Source: Chryseobacterium sp. SORGH_AS_0447 | GTDB taxonomy: Bacteria > Bacteroidota > Bacteroidia > Flavobacteriales > Weeksellaceae | NCBI RefSeq assembly: GCF_030818695.1 | Contig: NZ_JAUTAR010000001.1 | Coordinates: 1 to 64,000, forward strand | Length of the DNA stretch: 64,000 nt | Direction: 5' to 3' | Shown: positions 24,629 to 33,049 of the stretch, piece by piece | Layout of the letters: each line of letters starts with the position of its first letter | How positions within the stretch are numbered: position 1 is the stretch's first letter | Notes under the pieces: generated by a model | The model's database searches: none | Seen by the model: only the letters and a program-made list of their open reading frames with translations | What the model was told of the DNA's origin: nothing | Program-made: the position numbers and the translations under genes

Positions 24629-27217
24629 CTAGAATGGTGCATTCGGCTGTGTAAAACTTCTGTCTTTATACTTCAGCGCATCGCTTAAGATGTTGGCTTT
24701 GATTCCGATAAAGAAATCATATACTTTATATTGTCCGAATGGAACCCAGTTGAAATTGATGGTAAAACTTCGCTGATCCCTTGAAAATCCGATCCTGGTA
24801 TATGCCAGCTGGCGGGTCACCATATCGTAATGGGTGCTTCCGTTGATATTCCAGTAAGGAGTGAGCTTGATGCTTCCGTCCAGTCCGACAGAAGCCAGCT
24901 TTGTCGGGGTTCTGGATGCCGAGCTTCTCGTATAGGCATAGTTGGCATTTACGTTCAGCGTCCAGGCCTGATCAAAATGAGCATAATTATCGTCGTCGAA
25001 ATAATAATTTTCATTTCTGATTTCTCCTTTCTTACTGTACTTTTTGCTGTAGTCTACTTTCTCTCCGAAAATCTCGCTGCTTAAAGGATAGGACATCTGT
25101 ACGTTGAATCCCTGCACACTGAAGTGACCGAAGCTCTCCGTTCTAATTCCCGCTTCCTGTCCCGGGATATAAATAATCCGGTAAGGATCCAGTGACAAGC
25201 TGGTATTAACGCTTAATTTATTGTTAAAAAAAGAAGACTGCCCATTAACGGTGATAATCGAAAAAGGGTGATCCTTTGCGGCGAAGTTATAGTTTCCGGA
25301 AAGGTTTAACGATTCAAAAATCTTTATTTTCTTTACGCCAGTAGAATCTTTTTTAGACCGTACTTTCATTTCGACGTTGTTCCCGATGTTGAACCCCAGA
25401 GCACCAACCAAACCACTGGTAGGCGATCCGATAATCCCGCCTTCAAAAATGGAATATGGCGTTAAAGCTCCGTTGGCATCATAATAATTTCTGAAGTATC
25501 CGAATCCTGAACCGCCGAAGTCCGGTGAATAGGTAAACCCGATACTTGGGGTCATCATATGCCTGATCGCTTCAATAGCGGAACCTTTCTTGAAATTTTT
25601 CGTTCCGTATAAAGTCGTCTGCAAACTTGCCGTTGTGGAAAAAGTGGAATATCCCGACACCCCTTTGTTGGTTTCGGTAACTACTTTATTCTGGATCGGA
25701 TCGTAAAATTTATCAATCGTTTTTGTAGTCAAGGCATTGTCTACGTTGGCTCCTAAGCTGAAAGTGAAATATTTTGCAACCGTCGTATTGGTTCCTAACG
25801 TAATATTGTTTTTAAGCCCGGTCTGCATTTTATCCCACATCGCCGCCTTGAAGAGTTCGCCTTCCTGGGTCTGGACATAGTTTGTTAAATTAATCCCGGT
25901 ATTTACCGTAAGGTTTTCCAGTAACCCGGATCGCACACCCGTTTTTGAACCGAACAGATAAAACTGGTTAATCGCAATGTTCATCTGCGGCAGACGGAGA
26001 TCCGAAAGACCTGTCGCAAAGTTCTGCGAGTAAGAAGCCGTTCCGGTAATGGTAACCGGCAGCTTCAGGAATCTCTTGGTAAGCGTTACCGTAGAGTTCT
26101 GTTGGGTATTCAGTACGTTCTGGTTGAGAATGTAATTGTTGTTCAGTGTATTGTTATAAAACTTTGTACTTACCACGTCTACTGAAGCGGAGAAAGTAAG
26201 GAAAGGATTCGCTTTGGTATCCTGCGTATGTCTCCAGGCAATCCGATAGGTTCCCGTCTTTCCGTAATTATCGAGCCCCTTGATTCCACGGACCATGGTT
26301 CCGATATCGGCGGAGAAGTTTCCGGAATAGCGGTACTTCTTGATGTAATTCATTTCCGGCCGGAGGTTCCAGCTTCCTTTAGTATAGATATCCGAAAGGA
26401 TCTTAAGGTCAAAATGTTCCCCGATCGGCTGGTAGTAGCCTAATCCGTTTAAGAAGAAACCCACATCCTGCCGTTCCCCGAAACTCGGGATCAGGATACC
26501 GGCCGATCTTTTGTCTGAAAACGGAAGAATGGCAAAAGGCATAATCAATGGGGTTGGAACTTCTTCGATATACATCTGGATAGGACCGGATATAATAGAA
26601 GATTTATTTCTGGTCTTTACCAGTTTGATGTTGGACGCCCGCAGATAATAATCGGCTGCGGTATCTTTTTTCTTGATAAAATAATCATCGGTCGTGTAGA
26701 TCGCACGCTTCATTGCAAAGACCGAATCGTTGTATTTTTTTGTTTTATTCGCTACAATTACCCCTTCATTTTCCTCTGTTCTGGCATTAAAAGCGATTGC
26801 CTGCCGTGTTTTCGTATTGTACTGAAATTCTGTAGTCTCGTATACTTTCCCGGCCTGGGTTGTAATCACGGGTTCGATAATTCTCCCGAGAGAATCCTGT
26901 TTACCACGGGCATACATGATGTTTTTCTGCTCATCGATGGAAATGTAGTCGGCATCGATCTGCATGTCCTGGTATTTTACCTGCGCATTTTTGTTCAGGT
27001 AAATCATTTTCTTCTGGAAATCTCTTCGCTGAACATCTGCTTTCGTACGCAGAACATCTTCAAGAGATTCCTTTTTTACCACTACAGTGTCCTTTTTGGA
27101 AATGGTATCATTAACCGCATTTTCAGGCAATTTTTCAGGAGTCTGCTGTGCTAAAAAATTGTTAAAAATTAGGATAATTAAAATTTGTAATATATTTTTG
27201 GAGACGGTTTTGACCAA
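24629..27217 (-). CDS. lptD: LPS-assembly protein LptD (Bacteroidota type)
   Basis: 862 residues from the TTG at 27217, which begins a signal peptide (VKTVSKNILQILIILIFNNFLAQ). The frame runs on to an ATG at 27289, but that lies upstream of the -7 element (27254-27261) and would overlap the divergent amidase. Residues about 60-220 form the OstA/LptA-like jellyroll (VKYQDMQIDADYISID, ARGKQD...), then the segment MPFAILPFSDKRSAGILIPSFG leads into a large C-terminal beta-barrel with many FxxNxxxxF-type strands. LptD inserts LPS into the outer membrane with LptE. Confidence 0.85.
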   Translation of the reverse strand: MVKTVSKNILQILIILIFNNFLAQQTPEKLPENAVNDTISKKDTVVVKKESLEDVLRTKADVQRRDFQKKMIYLNKNAQVKYQDMQIDADYISIDEQKNIMYARGKQDSLGRIIEPVITTQAGKVYETTEFQYNTKTRQAIAFNARTEENEGVIVANKTKKYNDSVFAMKRAIYTTDDYFIKKKDTAADYYLRASNIKLVKTRNKSSIISGPIQMYIEEVPTPLIMPFAILPFSDKRSAGILIPSFGERQDVGFFLNGLGYYQPIGEHFDLKILSDIYTKGSWNLRPEMNYIKKYRYSGNFSADIGTMVRGIKGLDNYGKTGTYRIAWRHTQDTKANPFLTFSASVDVVSTKFYNNTLNNNYILNQNVLNTQQNSTVTLTKRFLKLPVTITGTASYSQNFATGLSDLRLPQMNIAINQFYLFGSKTGVRSGLLENLTVNTGINLTNYVQTQEGELFKAAMWDKMQTGLKNNITLGTNTTVAKYFTFSLGANVDNALTTKTIDKFYDPIQNKVVTETNKGVSGYSTFSTTASLQTTLYGTKNFKKGSAIEAIRHMMTPSIGFTYSPDFGGSGFGYFRNYYDANGALTPYSIFEGGIIGSPTSGLVGALGFNIGNNVEMKVRSKKDSTGVKKIKIFESLNLSGNYNFAAKDHPFSIITVNGQSSFFNNKLSVNTSLSLDPYRIIYIPGQEAGIRTESFGHFSVQGFNVQMSYPLSSEIFGEKVDYSKKYSKKGEIRNENYYFDDDNYAHFDQAWTLNVNANYAYTRSSASRTPTKLASVGLDGSIKLTPYWNINGSTHYDMVTRQLAYTRIGFSRDQRSFTINFNWVPFGQYKVYDFFIGIKANILSDALKYKDRSFTQPNAPF

Positions 27218-27253
27218 TTTTTTCGTTATATTTATATGTATAATACTAGGGCT

Positions 27254-27261
27254 CAAAATTA
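27254..27261 (-). promoter_or_regulatory. -7 promoter element of lptD
   Basis: TAATTTTG on the minus strand in the short divergent region between lptD and the amidase gene. It decides the lptD start: an ATG at 27289 would be untranscribed. Confidence 0.5.
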
Positions 27262-27283
27262 ATATAATTTTTAAAACTGAAAG

Positions 27284-28570
27284 ATGCACAAAGTAAATTT
27301 TAAAATAATTTTATCATTTCTCTTCCTACTCCTTACCAACTTTATTTTTTCGCAAAAGAAATTCATCGTGGTTTTAGACGCGGGACACGGAGGAAGTGAT
27401 CATGGAGCAAACAGGACCTACGCCGACATCGGAAGAATTGCCGAAAAGGACGTTACTCTAACAATCACCCTGAAAGTTGGGGCGATGCTTGAAAAGAATA
27501 AGGATTTCAAAATAATATACACCCGTAAAATCGACGAATACCCTTCTCTTTCAGACAGGACCAACCTGGCTAACCGCAGCAAAGCGGATCTTTTTGTCTC
27601 TATCCACTGTAATTCCGCAAAAAAGCCGACCGCCTACGGAACGGAAACTTATGTACAGGGGCCTGACCAGAACGATACCAACCTGGAAGTAGCCAAAAGG
27701 GAAAATGACGTGATTTTTCTCGATGAAAAAGATAAACAGACCTTCGGATCGTACGATGCCAGCTCACCGGAATCTTTAATTGCCCTGAAACTTCAGCAGA
27801 GCAAATATCTGGAATCAAGTCTTTTGCTGGGCGGACTGGTAGAAAATAATTTTGTAAATAAGGACAAAAGGTTTTCCCGGGGAGTATTCCAGAAAAACCT
27901 GCACGTTCTGCGTATGAATGCCATGCCTTCGGTTCTTATTGAAACCGGATTTATCAACCATCCGGAAGAAAGCCACTATCTGGCTTCAGAAAAAGGACAG
28001 GAAGAAATTGCAGAAAGCATCTATCAGGCGATCATCGATTATAAGAAGGCGATCGACAGGAAGTCGGGCTTCACAGGTAATGTAAGAAAACCGGAACCTG
28101 AAAAACCGGCTGAAGTCGCTCTGAAAAATGATTTCAGAATTTTACTGCTCAGCTCTCCACAGAAATTCAATGACGGAGACCCGGCGCTGAAAGGGCTGAA
28201 TTACATTTTACCGATTAAGGAAAACGGACAGTACAAATACTATTACGGCGTTACCAATCTGGCTTCGGTAAAGGATATCAACATCAGAACGGCCAAGGAT
28301 GCCGGATTCAGAAATGCCTATGCGGTAGGATTTATGCCGAACCAGAAGCTGAGTACAGGCTATTATACCATTGAAGTATATGTAGGTGATAAGCTGAACG
28401 GAAACTCACCGATCATCCAGACGCTGAAAGATGTGGAACGGAATAAGGAAAGCGGCGTATTCTATTATACCTACGGAAAAGTCTATACTTTAGAAGATGC
28501 GGTAAAGCTTCAGAAAGATATTGAGGCCAAAGGAATTAAGAATACCGTGATCCAAAAAGTTTTCAAATAG
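27284..28570 (+). CDS. N-acetylmuramoyl-L-alanine amidase (Amidase_3)
   Basis: 428 residues. A signal peptide ends at FIFSQ (residue about 23). The catalytic domain (about 25-265) carries the zinc ligands in VVLDAGHGGSDHGA, the downstream Glu in RIAEKDVTL, DLFVSIHCNSA and VLIETGFINHPEE, the signature of AmiA/B/C-type enzymes that cut the stem peptide from peptidoglycan during cell separation. The C-terminal 130 residues are SPOR-like (GYYTIEVYVGDKLNG..., VYTLEDAVKLQKDIEAKG), which could bind denuded septal glycan. Divergent from lptD. Confidence 0.92.
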   Translation: MHKVNFKIILSFLFLLLTNFIFSQKKFIVVLDAGHGGSDHGANRTYADIGRIAEKDVTLTITLKVGAMLEKNKDFKIIYTRKIDEYPSLSDRTNLANRSKADLFVSIHCNSAKKPTAYGTETYVQGPDQNDTNLEVAKRENDVIFLDEKDKQTFGSYDASSPESLIALKLQQSKYLESSLLLGGLVENNFVNKDKRFSRGVFQKNLHVLRMNAMPSVLIETGFINHPEESHYLASEKGQEEIAESIYQAIIDYKKAIDRKSGFTGNVRKPEPEKPAEVALKNDFRILLLSSPQKFNDGDPALKGLNYILPIKENGQYKYYYGVTNLASVKDINIRTAKDAGFRNAYAVGFMPNQKLSTGYYTIEVYVGDKLNGNSPIIQTLKDVERNKESGVFYYTYGKVYTLEDAVKLQKDIEAKGIKNTVIQKVFK

Positions 28571-28582
28571 AAGAAAAATAAT

Positions 28583-28613
28583 TTTGAAGTTAAAAAGTTA
28601 ATTGTTACTTTTG
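28583..28613 (+). promoter_or_regulatory. Promoter of the first tRNA-Glu gene
   Basis: TTTG (28583-28586) and TACTTTTG (28606-28613) with a 19-bp spacer, an excellent match to the Bacteroidota -33/-7 consensus. The tRNA begins 14 bp after it. Confidence 0.7.
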
Positions 28614-28627
28614 CAACCTCAAAATTT

Positions 28628-28699
28628 GGCCTATTCGTCTAGTGGTTAGGACTCAAGGTTTTCATCCTTGCAACAGGAGTTCGATTCTCCTATAGGCTA
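28628..28699 (+). tRNA. tRNA-Glu (anticodon UUC)
   Basis: 72 nt cloverleaf: acceptor GGCCTAT / ATAGGCT (one G-U pair), D-arm TCTAGTGGTTAGGA, anticodon arm CAAGG-TTTTCAT-CCTTG giving TTC, and T-arm AGGAGTTCGATTCTCCT. CCA follows directly at 28700-28702. Its acceptor and anticodon stems differ from the two identical tRNA-Glu copies further on. Confidence 0.95.
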
Positions 28700-28712
28700 C
28701 CAAATTTTTATC

Positions 28713-29033
28713 ATGCCGGATTTAAAAATACAAGAAGCGAAATTGCTTTTTAAGAAAATCCACTCTAACCCAAAAAGTTATGATTTAAAAATCAATGAAG
28801 ACGGGATTACAGGCAGTGATGATAAAGTAAGTTTCAGACTTTACAGGACGGGAGAAAGGGTCAACTTTGAAGTAACGATTGACGAACTAACCTTCACCAA
28901 TACGACTGGAGAATGGAACAATGCGATGGTAATGCTTACAAGCACCATCAAAAAATTAGAAAGAGAAGAAGAGAATATTAAAATAGAACAAGCAATAGAT
29001 AAACTTCGAAAATATTTATCTGAAGAAAATTAA
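28713..29033 (+). CDS. Small hypothetical protein
   Basis: 106 residues from the ATG at 28713; the longer frame begins inside the tRNA. The protein is charged, with two beta-strands (VSFRLYRTGERVNFEVTI) and a C-terminal helix (TIKKLEREEENIKIEQAIDKL). No family recognised. It follows the tRNA by 13 bp and could be read through from its promoter. Confidence 0.65.
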   Translation: MPDLKIQEAKLLFKKIHSNPKSYDLKINEDGITGSDDKVSFRLYRTGERVNFEVTIDELTFTNTTGEWNNAMVMLTSTIKKLEREEENIKIEQAIDKLRKYLSEEN

Positions 29034-29050
29034 AAATTTTTAAAAATAAA

Positions 29051-29082
29051 TTTGGAGGATATAAAAAAAGTTTTTACTTTTG
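29051..29082 (+). promoter_or_regulatory. Promoter of rpsT and the downstream tRNAs
   Basis: TTTG (29051-29054) and TACTTTTG (29075-29082) with a 20-bp spacer. Confidence 0.7.
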
Positions 29083-29100
29083 CACTCACATTTGAACGAT

Positions 29101-29355
29101 ATGGCAAATCATAAATCAGCATTAAAGAGAATTAGACAAAACGAAGTAAGAAGACTTCGTAACAGATACTACCACAAGACTGCTAGAACAGCAATGAAAG
29201 TGTTAAGAAATGAAGAGGATAAAGCTGCTGCTGCAGAACAATTGCCAAAAGTAATCTCTTTGTTGGATAAATTAGCGAAGAAAAACATTATCCACAAAAA
29301 CAAAGCAGCTAACTTAAAAAGCAAATTAACTAAGCACGTTAATAAACTGGCTTAA
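29101..29355 (+). CDS. rpsT: 30S ribosomal protein S20
   Basis: 84 residues starting [15 protein letters not shown], the canonical S20 start; seven upstream codons in the frame are leader. Very basic and helical; binds the 5' domain of 16S rRNA. It lies 11 bp before a tRNA-Glu, so the tRNAs probably ride on its transcript. Confidence 0.97.
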   Translation: MANHKSALKRIRQNEVRRLRNRYYHKTARTAMKVLRNEEDKAAAAEQLPKVISLLDKLAKKNIIHKNKAANLKSKLTKHVNKLA

Positions 29356-29366
29356 TAAGCATAGTT

Positions 29367-29438
29367 GGCCCGTTCGTCTATCGGTTAGGACCTCAGATTT
29401 TCATTCTGGTAAGAGGGGTTCGATTCCCCTACGGGCTA
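29367..29438 (+). tRNA. tRNA-Glu (anticodon UUC), copy A
   Basis: 72 nt cloverleaf: acceptor GGCCCGT / ACGGGCT, anticodon loop TTTTCAT, and T-arm GAGGGGTTCGATTCCCCT. Identical to the copy at 29535. CCA is not encoded (CTA follows). Confidence 0.95.
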
Positions 29439-29534
29439 CTAAACAAATCACTTACTAACCAGTGATTGTTGTAAGAGTTGTAAACTTATAAAAACAAAAA
29501 AAACTAACACGCTATCATGTAGCGGAAGACAGAT

Positions 29535-29606
29535 GGCCCGTTCGTCTATCGGTTAGGACCTCAGATTTTCATTCTGGTAAGAGGGGTTCGATTCCCCTAC
29601 GGGCTA
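29535..29606 (+). tRNA. tRNA-Glu (anticodon UUC), copy B
   Basis: Identical in all 72 positions to copy A, separated from it by 96 bp of AT-rich spacer that contains a small hairpin (ATCACT / AGTGAT). A terminator follows at once. Confidence 0.95.
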
Positions 29607-29610
29607 CTTT

Positions 29611-29641
29611 AAAAGAGATTCAGTTTTGGATCTCTTTTTTT
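29611..29641 (+). terminator. Terminator of the rpsT-tRNA unit
   Basis: Stem AAAGAGAT / ATCTCTTT with a 10-nt loop and T7. Confidence 0.8.
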
Positions 29642-29721
29642 GCTTTACCTCGAATTAACCACGCCGGTTTCTTCAATGAGATTTTACACAATGCAGAAAG
29701 ATCAGAAACCATTATTTTTTT

Positions 29722-29854
29722 GGGAGCTTGATCCGGCTCTCCGCTACTACTCCTCGCGCCGACACCTCTAATCCATTCACTCCATCGCTAAACCCATCCG
29801 CTTCCCGACGCGCCAATCCCGCTGTGGGGTAACCGCTGCGATCCGGGCTAGGGC
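29722..29854. repeat. GC-rich intergenic element (candidate interspersed repeat)
   Basis: About 133 bp of markedly GC-rich DNA inside an AT-rich intergenic region (29640-29995). It starts GGGAGCTTGATCCGG and ends GCGATCCGGGCTAGGG, with GATCCGG repeated near both ends. No intact long reading frame crosses it, although short frames do. The termini recall intergenic elements with GAGCT-type and GGGCTAGGG-type ends that I associate with Flavobacteriia genomes. That link is from memory. Confidence 0.45.
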
Positions 29855-29941
29855 ATCAGACTTTTGACCAACCGTTGACACCATAACAAATTCTGTAGGG
29901 TTAAAACCTTCCAAAGCAACTCCTCTGTTTATCATTAAAAA

Positions 29942-29973
29942 AAACCTTCAGGCTTCTTAAAACCTGAAGGTTT
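29942..29973 (-). terminator. Terminator of the MbnP operon
   Basis: Stem AAACCTTCAGG / CCTGAAGGTTT followed by T8 on the minus strand, 20 bp after the last gene of the operon. Confidence 0.8.
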
Positions 29974-29994
29974 GGCATATAAAACGAAATCCTG

Positions 29995-30936
29995 CTAAAT
30001 TCCAATATTCAGAAAAATGCTGAAGCGGGATTTTGCTTCAATATCCCCTCCGGCCAGGTGAGAATATACCGGAAGCATCACTTCACTTCCCAGACTGAAT
30101 TTTTTATAAGCAGTCTCAAATCCCACCTTTCCGTACAGGGCATTACCTGCTGTATCCGGCAAAGCTTCGTCAAACTGCCGGTTCCGGCCATACACTTCTC
30201 CCTGTAACCCTGCTTTTGTGGAAAAGATGATGTTTCCTGCGCCGGAAATCTGATAGAATACTGTGGCTGCATAATTCCACTGGTTTCCGAAGCGATAGCA
30301 TTTCCGGTTCTGGGTTTTTACCGTGTAATCCGTATTCAGGAGAAATGCGGTCCTGTTTTTCCGGAACTGATAATTCAAAGCCAGCTGATAATCCCAGCTT
30401 CCGGTGCCCAGCTGAAAGCTCGGATTGACTCCCGAAAGGCCCTTTTCGTCAAATTTCCCTAATGGGATTTTTATTCCGATACCGCCATTAAGCTGATGAA
30501 TCCTGTTTTCTGAAGTCAGCAGCCGGTAAATTCCCATCAGGCTTGCATCGCCGATGCCGCTGATACGGACAGTGCCCTGCAATGTCTGCTTCTCATGGAA
30601 ATGAAACGGAAGGCTTGCGTAGATGCTCAGCTTTTCAGTAACCGGAACCTTTGCCCACAGCTGGAGGGTATTGAAATACTGGTCCTGCGTCACATCATCA
30701 ACAAACAAATTCTCTTTCGCCTTATAATGCTGGGCAAAATATTTAATCCCTACAAACTGGGGATTCAGCAGCGATTCAAACCCGGAAGAACCGTTTCCTG
30801 CTGCACATCCGCAGGCATCGCAGTCTTCCGGAACAAAAGCATACCCATCGCGCGGAATGGAAATACTGTCGCTGACCGTCCCGGCATAGATGACCTGGAT
30901 CATCATCAACGCCATCAATACAATGATCTTCTTCAT
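29995..30936 (-). CDS. Outer-membrane barrel-like protein with N-terminal CDACGC motif
   Basis: 313 residues from the ATG at 30936, which begins a signal peptide (MKKIIVLMALMMIQVIYAG); seven extra upstream codons are ignored. Just after it lies a Cys cluster, C39, C42 and C44 (EDCDACGCAAG), a plausible metal-binding tag. The remainder is alternating amphipathic strands (FNTLQLWAKVPVTEKLSIYASLPFHFH and others) ending in FSIFLNIGI, typical of an outer-membrane barrel of the transporter / phenol_MetA-like group. Third gene of an operon with the di-haem peroxidase and MbnP. Probably works with them in metal handling; the substrate is inferred, not shown. Confidence 0.65.
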   Translation of the reverse strand: MKKIIVLMALMMIQVIYAGTVSDSISIPRDGYAFVPEDCDACGCAAGNGSSGFESLLNPQFVGIKYFAQHYKAKENLFVDDVTQDQYFNTLQLWAKVPVTEKLSIYASLPFHFHEKQTLQGTVRISGIGDASLMGIYRLLTSENRIHQLNGGIGIKIPLGKFDEKGLSGVNPSFQLGTGSWDYQLALNYQFRKNRTAFLLNTDYTVKTQNRKCYRFGNQWNYAATVFYQISGAGNIIFSTKAGLQGEVYGRNRQFDEALPDTAGNALYGKVGFETAYKKFSLGSEVMLPVYSHLAGGDIEAKSRFSIFLNIGI

Positions 30937-30946
30937 ATCGACTGCT

Positions 30947-31990
30947 TTATTCCGCAAATGCCGGATTGGTGATGAATTTTTTATCGGACAGGGTTTTCAG
31001 GAAAGATATAATCCATTGTTTTTCCTGAGCATTCATCGCAATTCCGGTATGTCCGTTCTGCTTCAGTTCAGGATCAAGGTTCGGGTTATCCGTAATCCCC
31101 TCCGAATAGAAGTTGAGGACCGCGTCCAGTGAGTAAAATCTTCCGTCATGCATATAGGGCGCCGTATATTCTACATTGCGCAGGCTCGGAACCCTGAATT
31201 TCATGCGGTCGGCAGGATCAAGCGTTACACGGTAACGGCCCTCATCCTTAAACTGGGCATTATAGTACAGTCCGGTATTCCTGAAACTTTCGTCGGTAAA
31301 CAATTCCCCGCTGTGGCAGGAAGCACACTTCTGCTGAAAAAGATGCATCCCCTGGGTTTCCTCTGCCGAGAAACTTTCTTTTCCCTGCTTCATCCGGTCG
31401 TATTTTGAATCAGCAGAAACCAGCGTAACCATGAATTGAGAAAGCGCCTTCAGCACTCTTTCACCCGTAATATTTTCATCGCCGTAAGCAGCTTTGAACA
31501 ACTTTTTATATTTCGGATCGGCATTCAGCCTGGAAACGGCTTCCGGCATTGAGCTGTCCATTTCATCTTCATTGGTGATGGGGATAATGGGCTGTTCATT
31601 TAAATTATGGATCACGCCGTCCCACATATACCTTTTCAGGAAAGCCATATTCTGGATCGGCGGCGCATTCCTGATTCCGGTCCTGTCGTCTACGCCGTGG
31701 CTCACCGGATGGCCGTGATGCGTAAAAGCATTTTCCTGGATATGGCAGAAGCCGCAGGAAATGGTATTGTTCCGGGAAAGCCTGCCCTCGTAAAACAATT
31801 TCCTCCCCAGCTCCACTCCGTTTTTCGTAACCGGGTTTCCGGAGGTATCAAAAGTCATTGCAGGAAAATACGAAGGAAATGAAACGTTGTAAGCCTCATC
31901 TTTTTCCAGTGGCTCGATCACTTCACCGGAACACGAAACAAAAATCATAAACAGAGGAACAGCGAGCAGGGTTTTGATTACTTTAATCAT
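30947..31990 (-). CDS. Di-haem cytochrome c peroxidase, MauG/MbnH type
   Basis: 347 residues from the ATG at 31990. Lipoprotein-like signal (IKTLLAVPLFMIFVSC, C20). Two haem-c sites: C79-G-F-C-H83 and C222-A-S-C-H226. The stretch GVDDRTGIRNAPPIQNMAF and the C-terminal RVPSLRNVEYTAPYMHDGRFYSLDAVLNFY are family signatures. It overlaps the MbnP gene by 8 bp. In methanotrophs the homologous MbnH oxidises a tryptophan of MbnP to kynurenine to create a copper site, and the same gene pairing here suggests a related role. An ordinary peroxide-scavenging role is the alternative. Confidence 0.88.
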   Translation of the reverse strand: MIKVIKTLLAVPLFMIFVSCSGEVIEPLEKDEAYNVSFPSYFPAMTFDTSGNPVTKNGVELGRKLFYEGRLSRNNTISCGFCHIQENAFTHHGHPVSHGVDDRTGIRNAPPIQNMAFLKRYMWDGVIHNLNEQPIIPITNEDEMDSSMPEAVSRLNADPKYKKLFKAAYGDENITGERVLKALSQFMVTLVSADSKYDRMKQGKESFSAEETQGMHLFQQKCASCHSGELFTDESFRNTGLYYNAQFKDEGRYRVTLDPADRMKFRVPSLRNVEYTAPYMHDGRFYSLDAVLNFYSEGITDNPNLDPELKQNGHTGIAMNAQEKQWIISFLKTLSDKKFITNPAFAE

Positions 31991-32810
31991 TGTGAACATG
32001 GTCTGCTTTAAACATTTTCGTCAGGTTATCGGTGATCTTGACCAGGTGCGGTCCGGATCCCATCATCATATCGTTCGTCGGATCCAGAATAAGCGGGTTT
32101 GCTCCGCTTAGATATTGATTGAAATCTGCCAGAATATGGACTGAAGGCCTGATTTGTCCGGTCACCCTTGCGGTGGTAGGAAGATCCAGGGTAATTTCGC
32201 GGTAGAGATCGAGGGTACCGTTGGCTTCGGTATTGCCCATATTGCCGGTATGATTCATGAATTCTGTATCGGGAGAACCCGCGCCGTACTTCCCTTCCAG
32301 CTTTACAAAGATATAGCCGGCCACCCAGGACCAGGTCATGCCTTTCTGTTTGGCTTTATTCCAGAACTCCGCCTGTCCGTCCTGCCCCAGCAAGTAAGCC
32401 TTCTGGCTGATCCCCAGTCCGAATTTTATCTTTTTATAACGGCCTGTAGGAACTTCAGTAAGATTCACGTAGACGATTCCTGCCACGGCATCCGCCTGGT
32501 CGATGATGAAAGCACCTTTGTCGGGATTGTTTTCATTAAACCTGAACTCATTTCCGGCCTCATCGATTAAAGCAATATTGCTGATGACGTATTTAAGATT
32601 GGAAAATTGATGCTTCTGTCCGGCTGATGAAGTCTGTACGGTCTGGTTCAGCACAATATCGCCCAGATTATTAAAGCCGTTTTCAAATTTTAACTGGAGG
32701 TTTCCTTTGGTTTCAGATGAAGAATCATCCTCACCGTTATTCCGGCAGGAAATAAAAGTGGAAAAAGTAACAGCAATAAGAAAGAGTGATAAAAATTTAT
32801 AAATTTTCAT
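31983..32810 (-). CDS. MbnP family (copper-binding) lipoprotein
   Basis: 275 residues from the ATG at 32810, chosen for the lipoprotein signal (FLSLFLIAVTFSTFISC, acylated C22). The family pattern is clear: NLKYVISNIALIDEAGNEF, the segment KGMTWSWVAGYIFVKLEG with W160 and W162, and HILADFNQYLSG near the end; the C-terminus (HVHND) is His-rich. MbnP binds copper through a site that in the methanotroph protein depends on a kynurenine made by MbnH. The adjoining di-haem enzyme fits that model. Surface or periplasmic location. Confidence 0.85.
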   Translation of the reverse strand: MKIYKFLSLFLIAVTFSTFISCRNNGEDDSSSETKGNLQLKFENGFNNLGDIVLNQTVQTSSAGQKHQFSNLKYVISNIALIDEAGNEFRFNENNPDKGAFIIDQADAVAGIVYVNLTEVPTGRYKKIKFGLGISQKAYLLGQDGQAEFWNKAKQKGMTWSWVAGYIFVKLEGKYGAGSPDTEFMNHTGNMGNTEANGTLDLYREITLDLPTTARVTGQIRPSVHILADFNQYLSGANPLILDPTNDMMMGSGPHLVKITDNLTKMFKADHVHND

Positions 32811-33049
32811 TGTTGATTTTTTAAGTTGAATTTTTTTGATGAGGGTTTCCTTTGTTTGCTCAACGGTCATCCTGCAGGCAGAAAAGTTTTATTTTTTCAC
32901 CTGGTACAACAGTTGGGCAGGCTCAGTATAAAATAACTGAGCAAAGGACACCGGTATTCCGCACCAACACTGGTTTTAGCGGTAATCATGTTTATTTGAT
33001 GATTTGCGCTGATACAGTGAATGCAAAATACAGTGGTTAAAAAAGACAA

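Noticed and set aside
29367..29606. tRNA-linked integration site (att) from the duplicated tRNA-Glu
   Set aside because: Both copies are full length and no integrase or phage gene lies near; a simple tandem duplication explains it.
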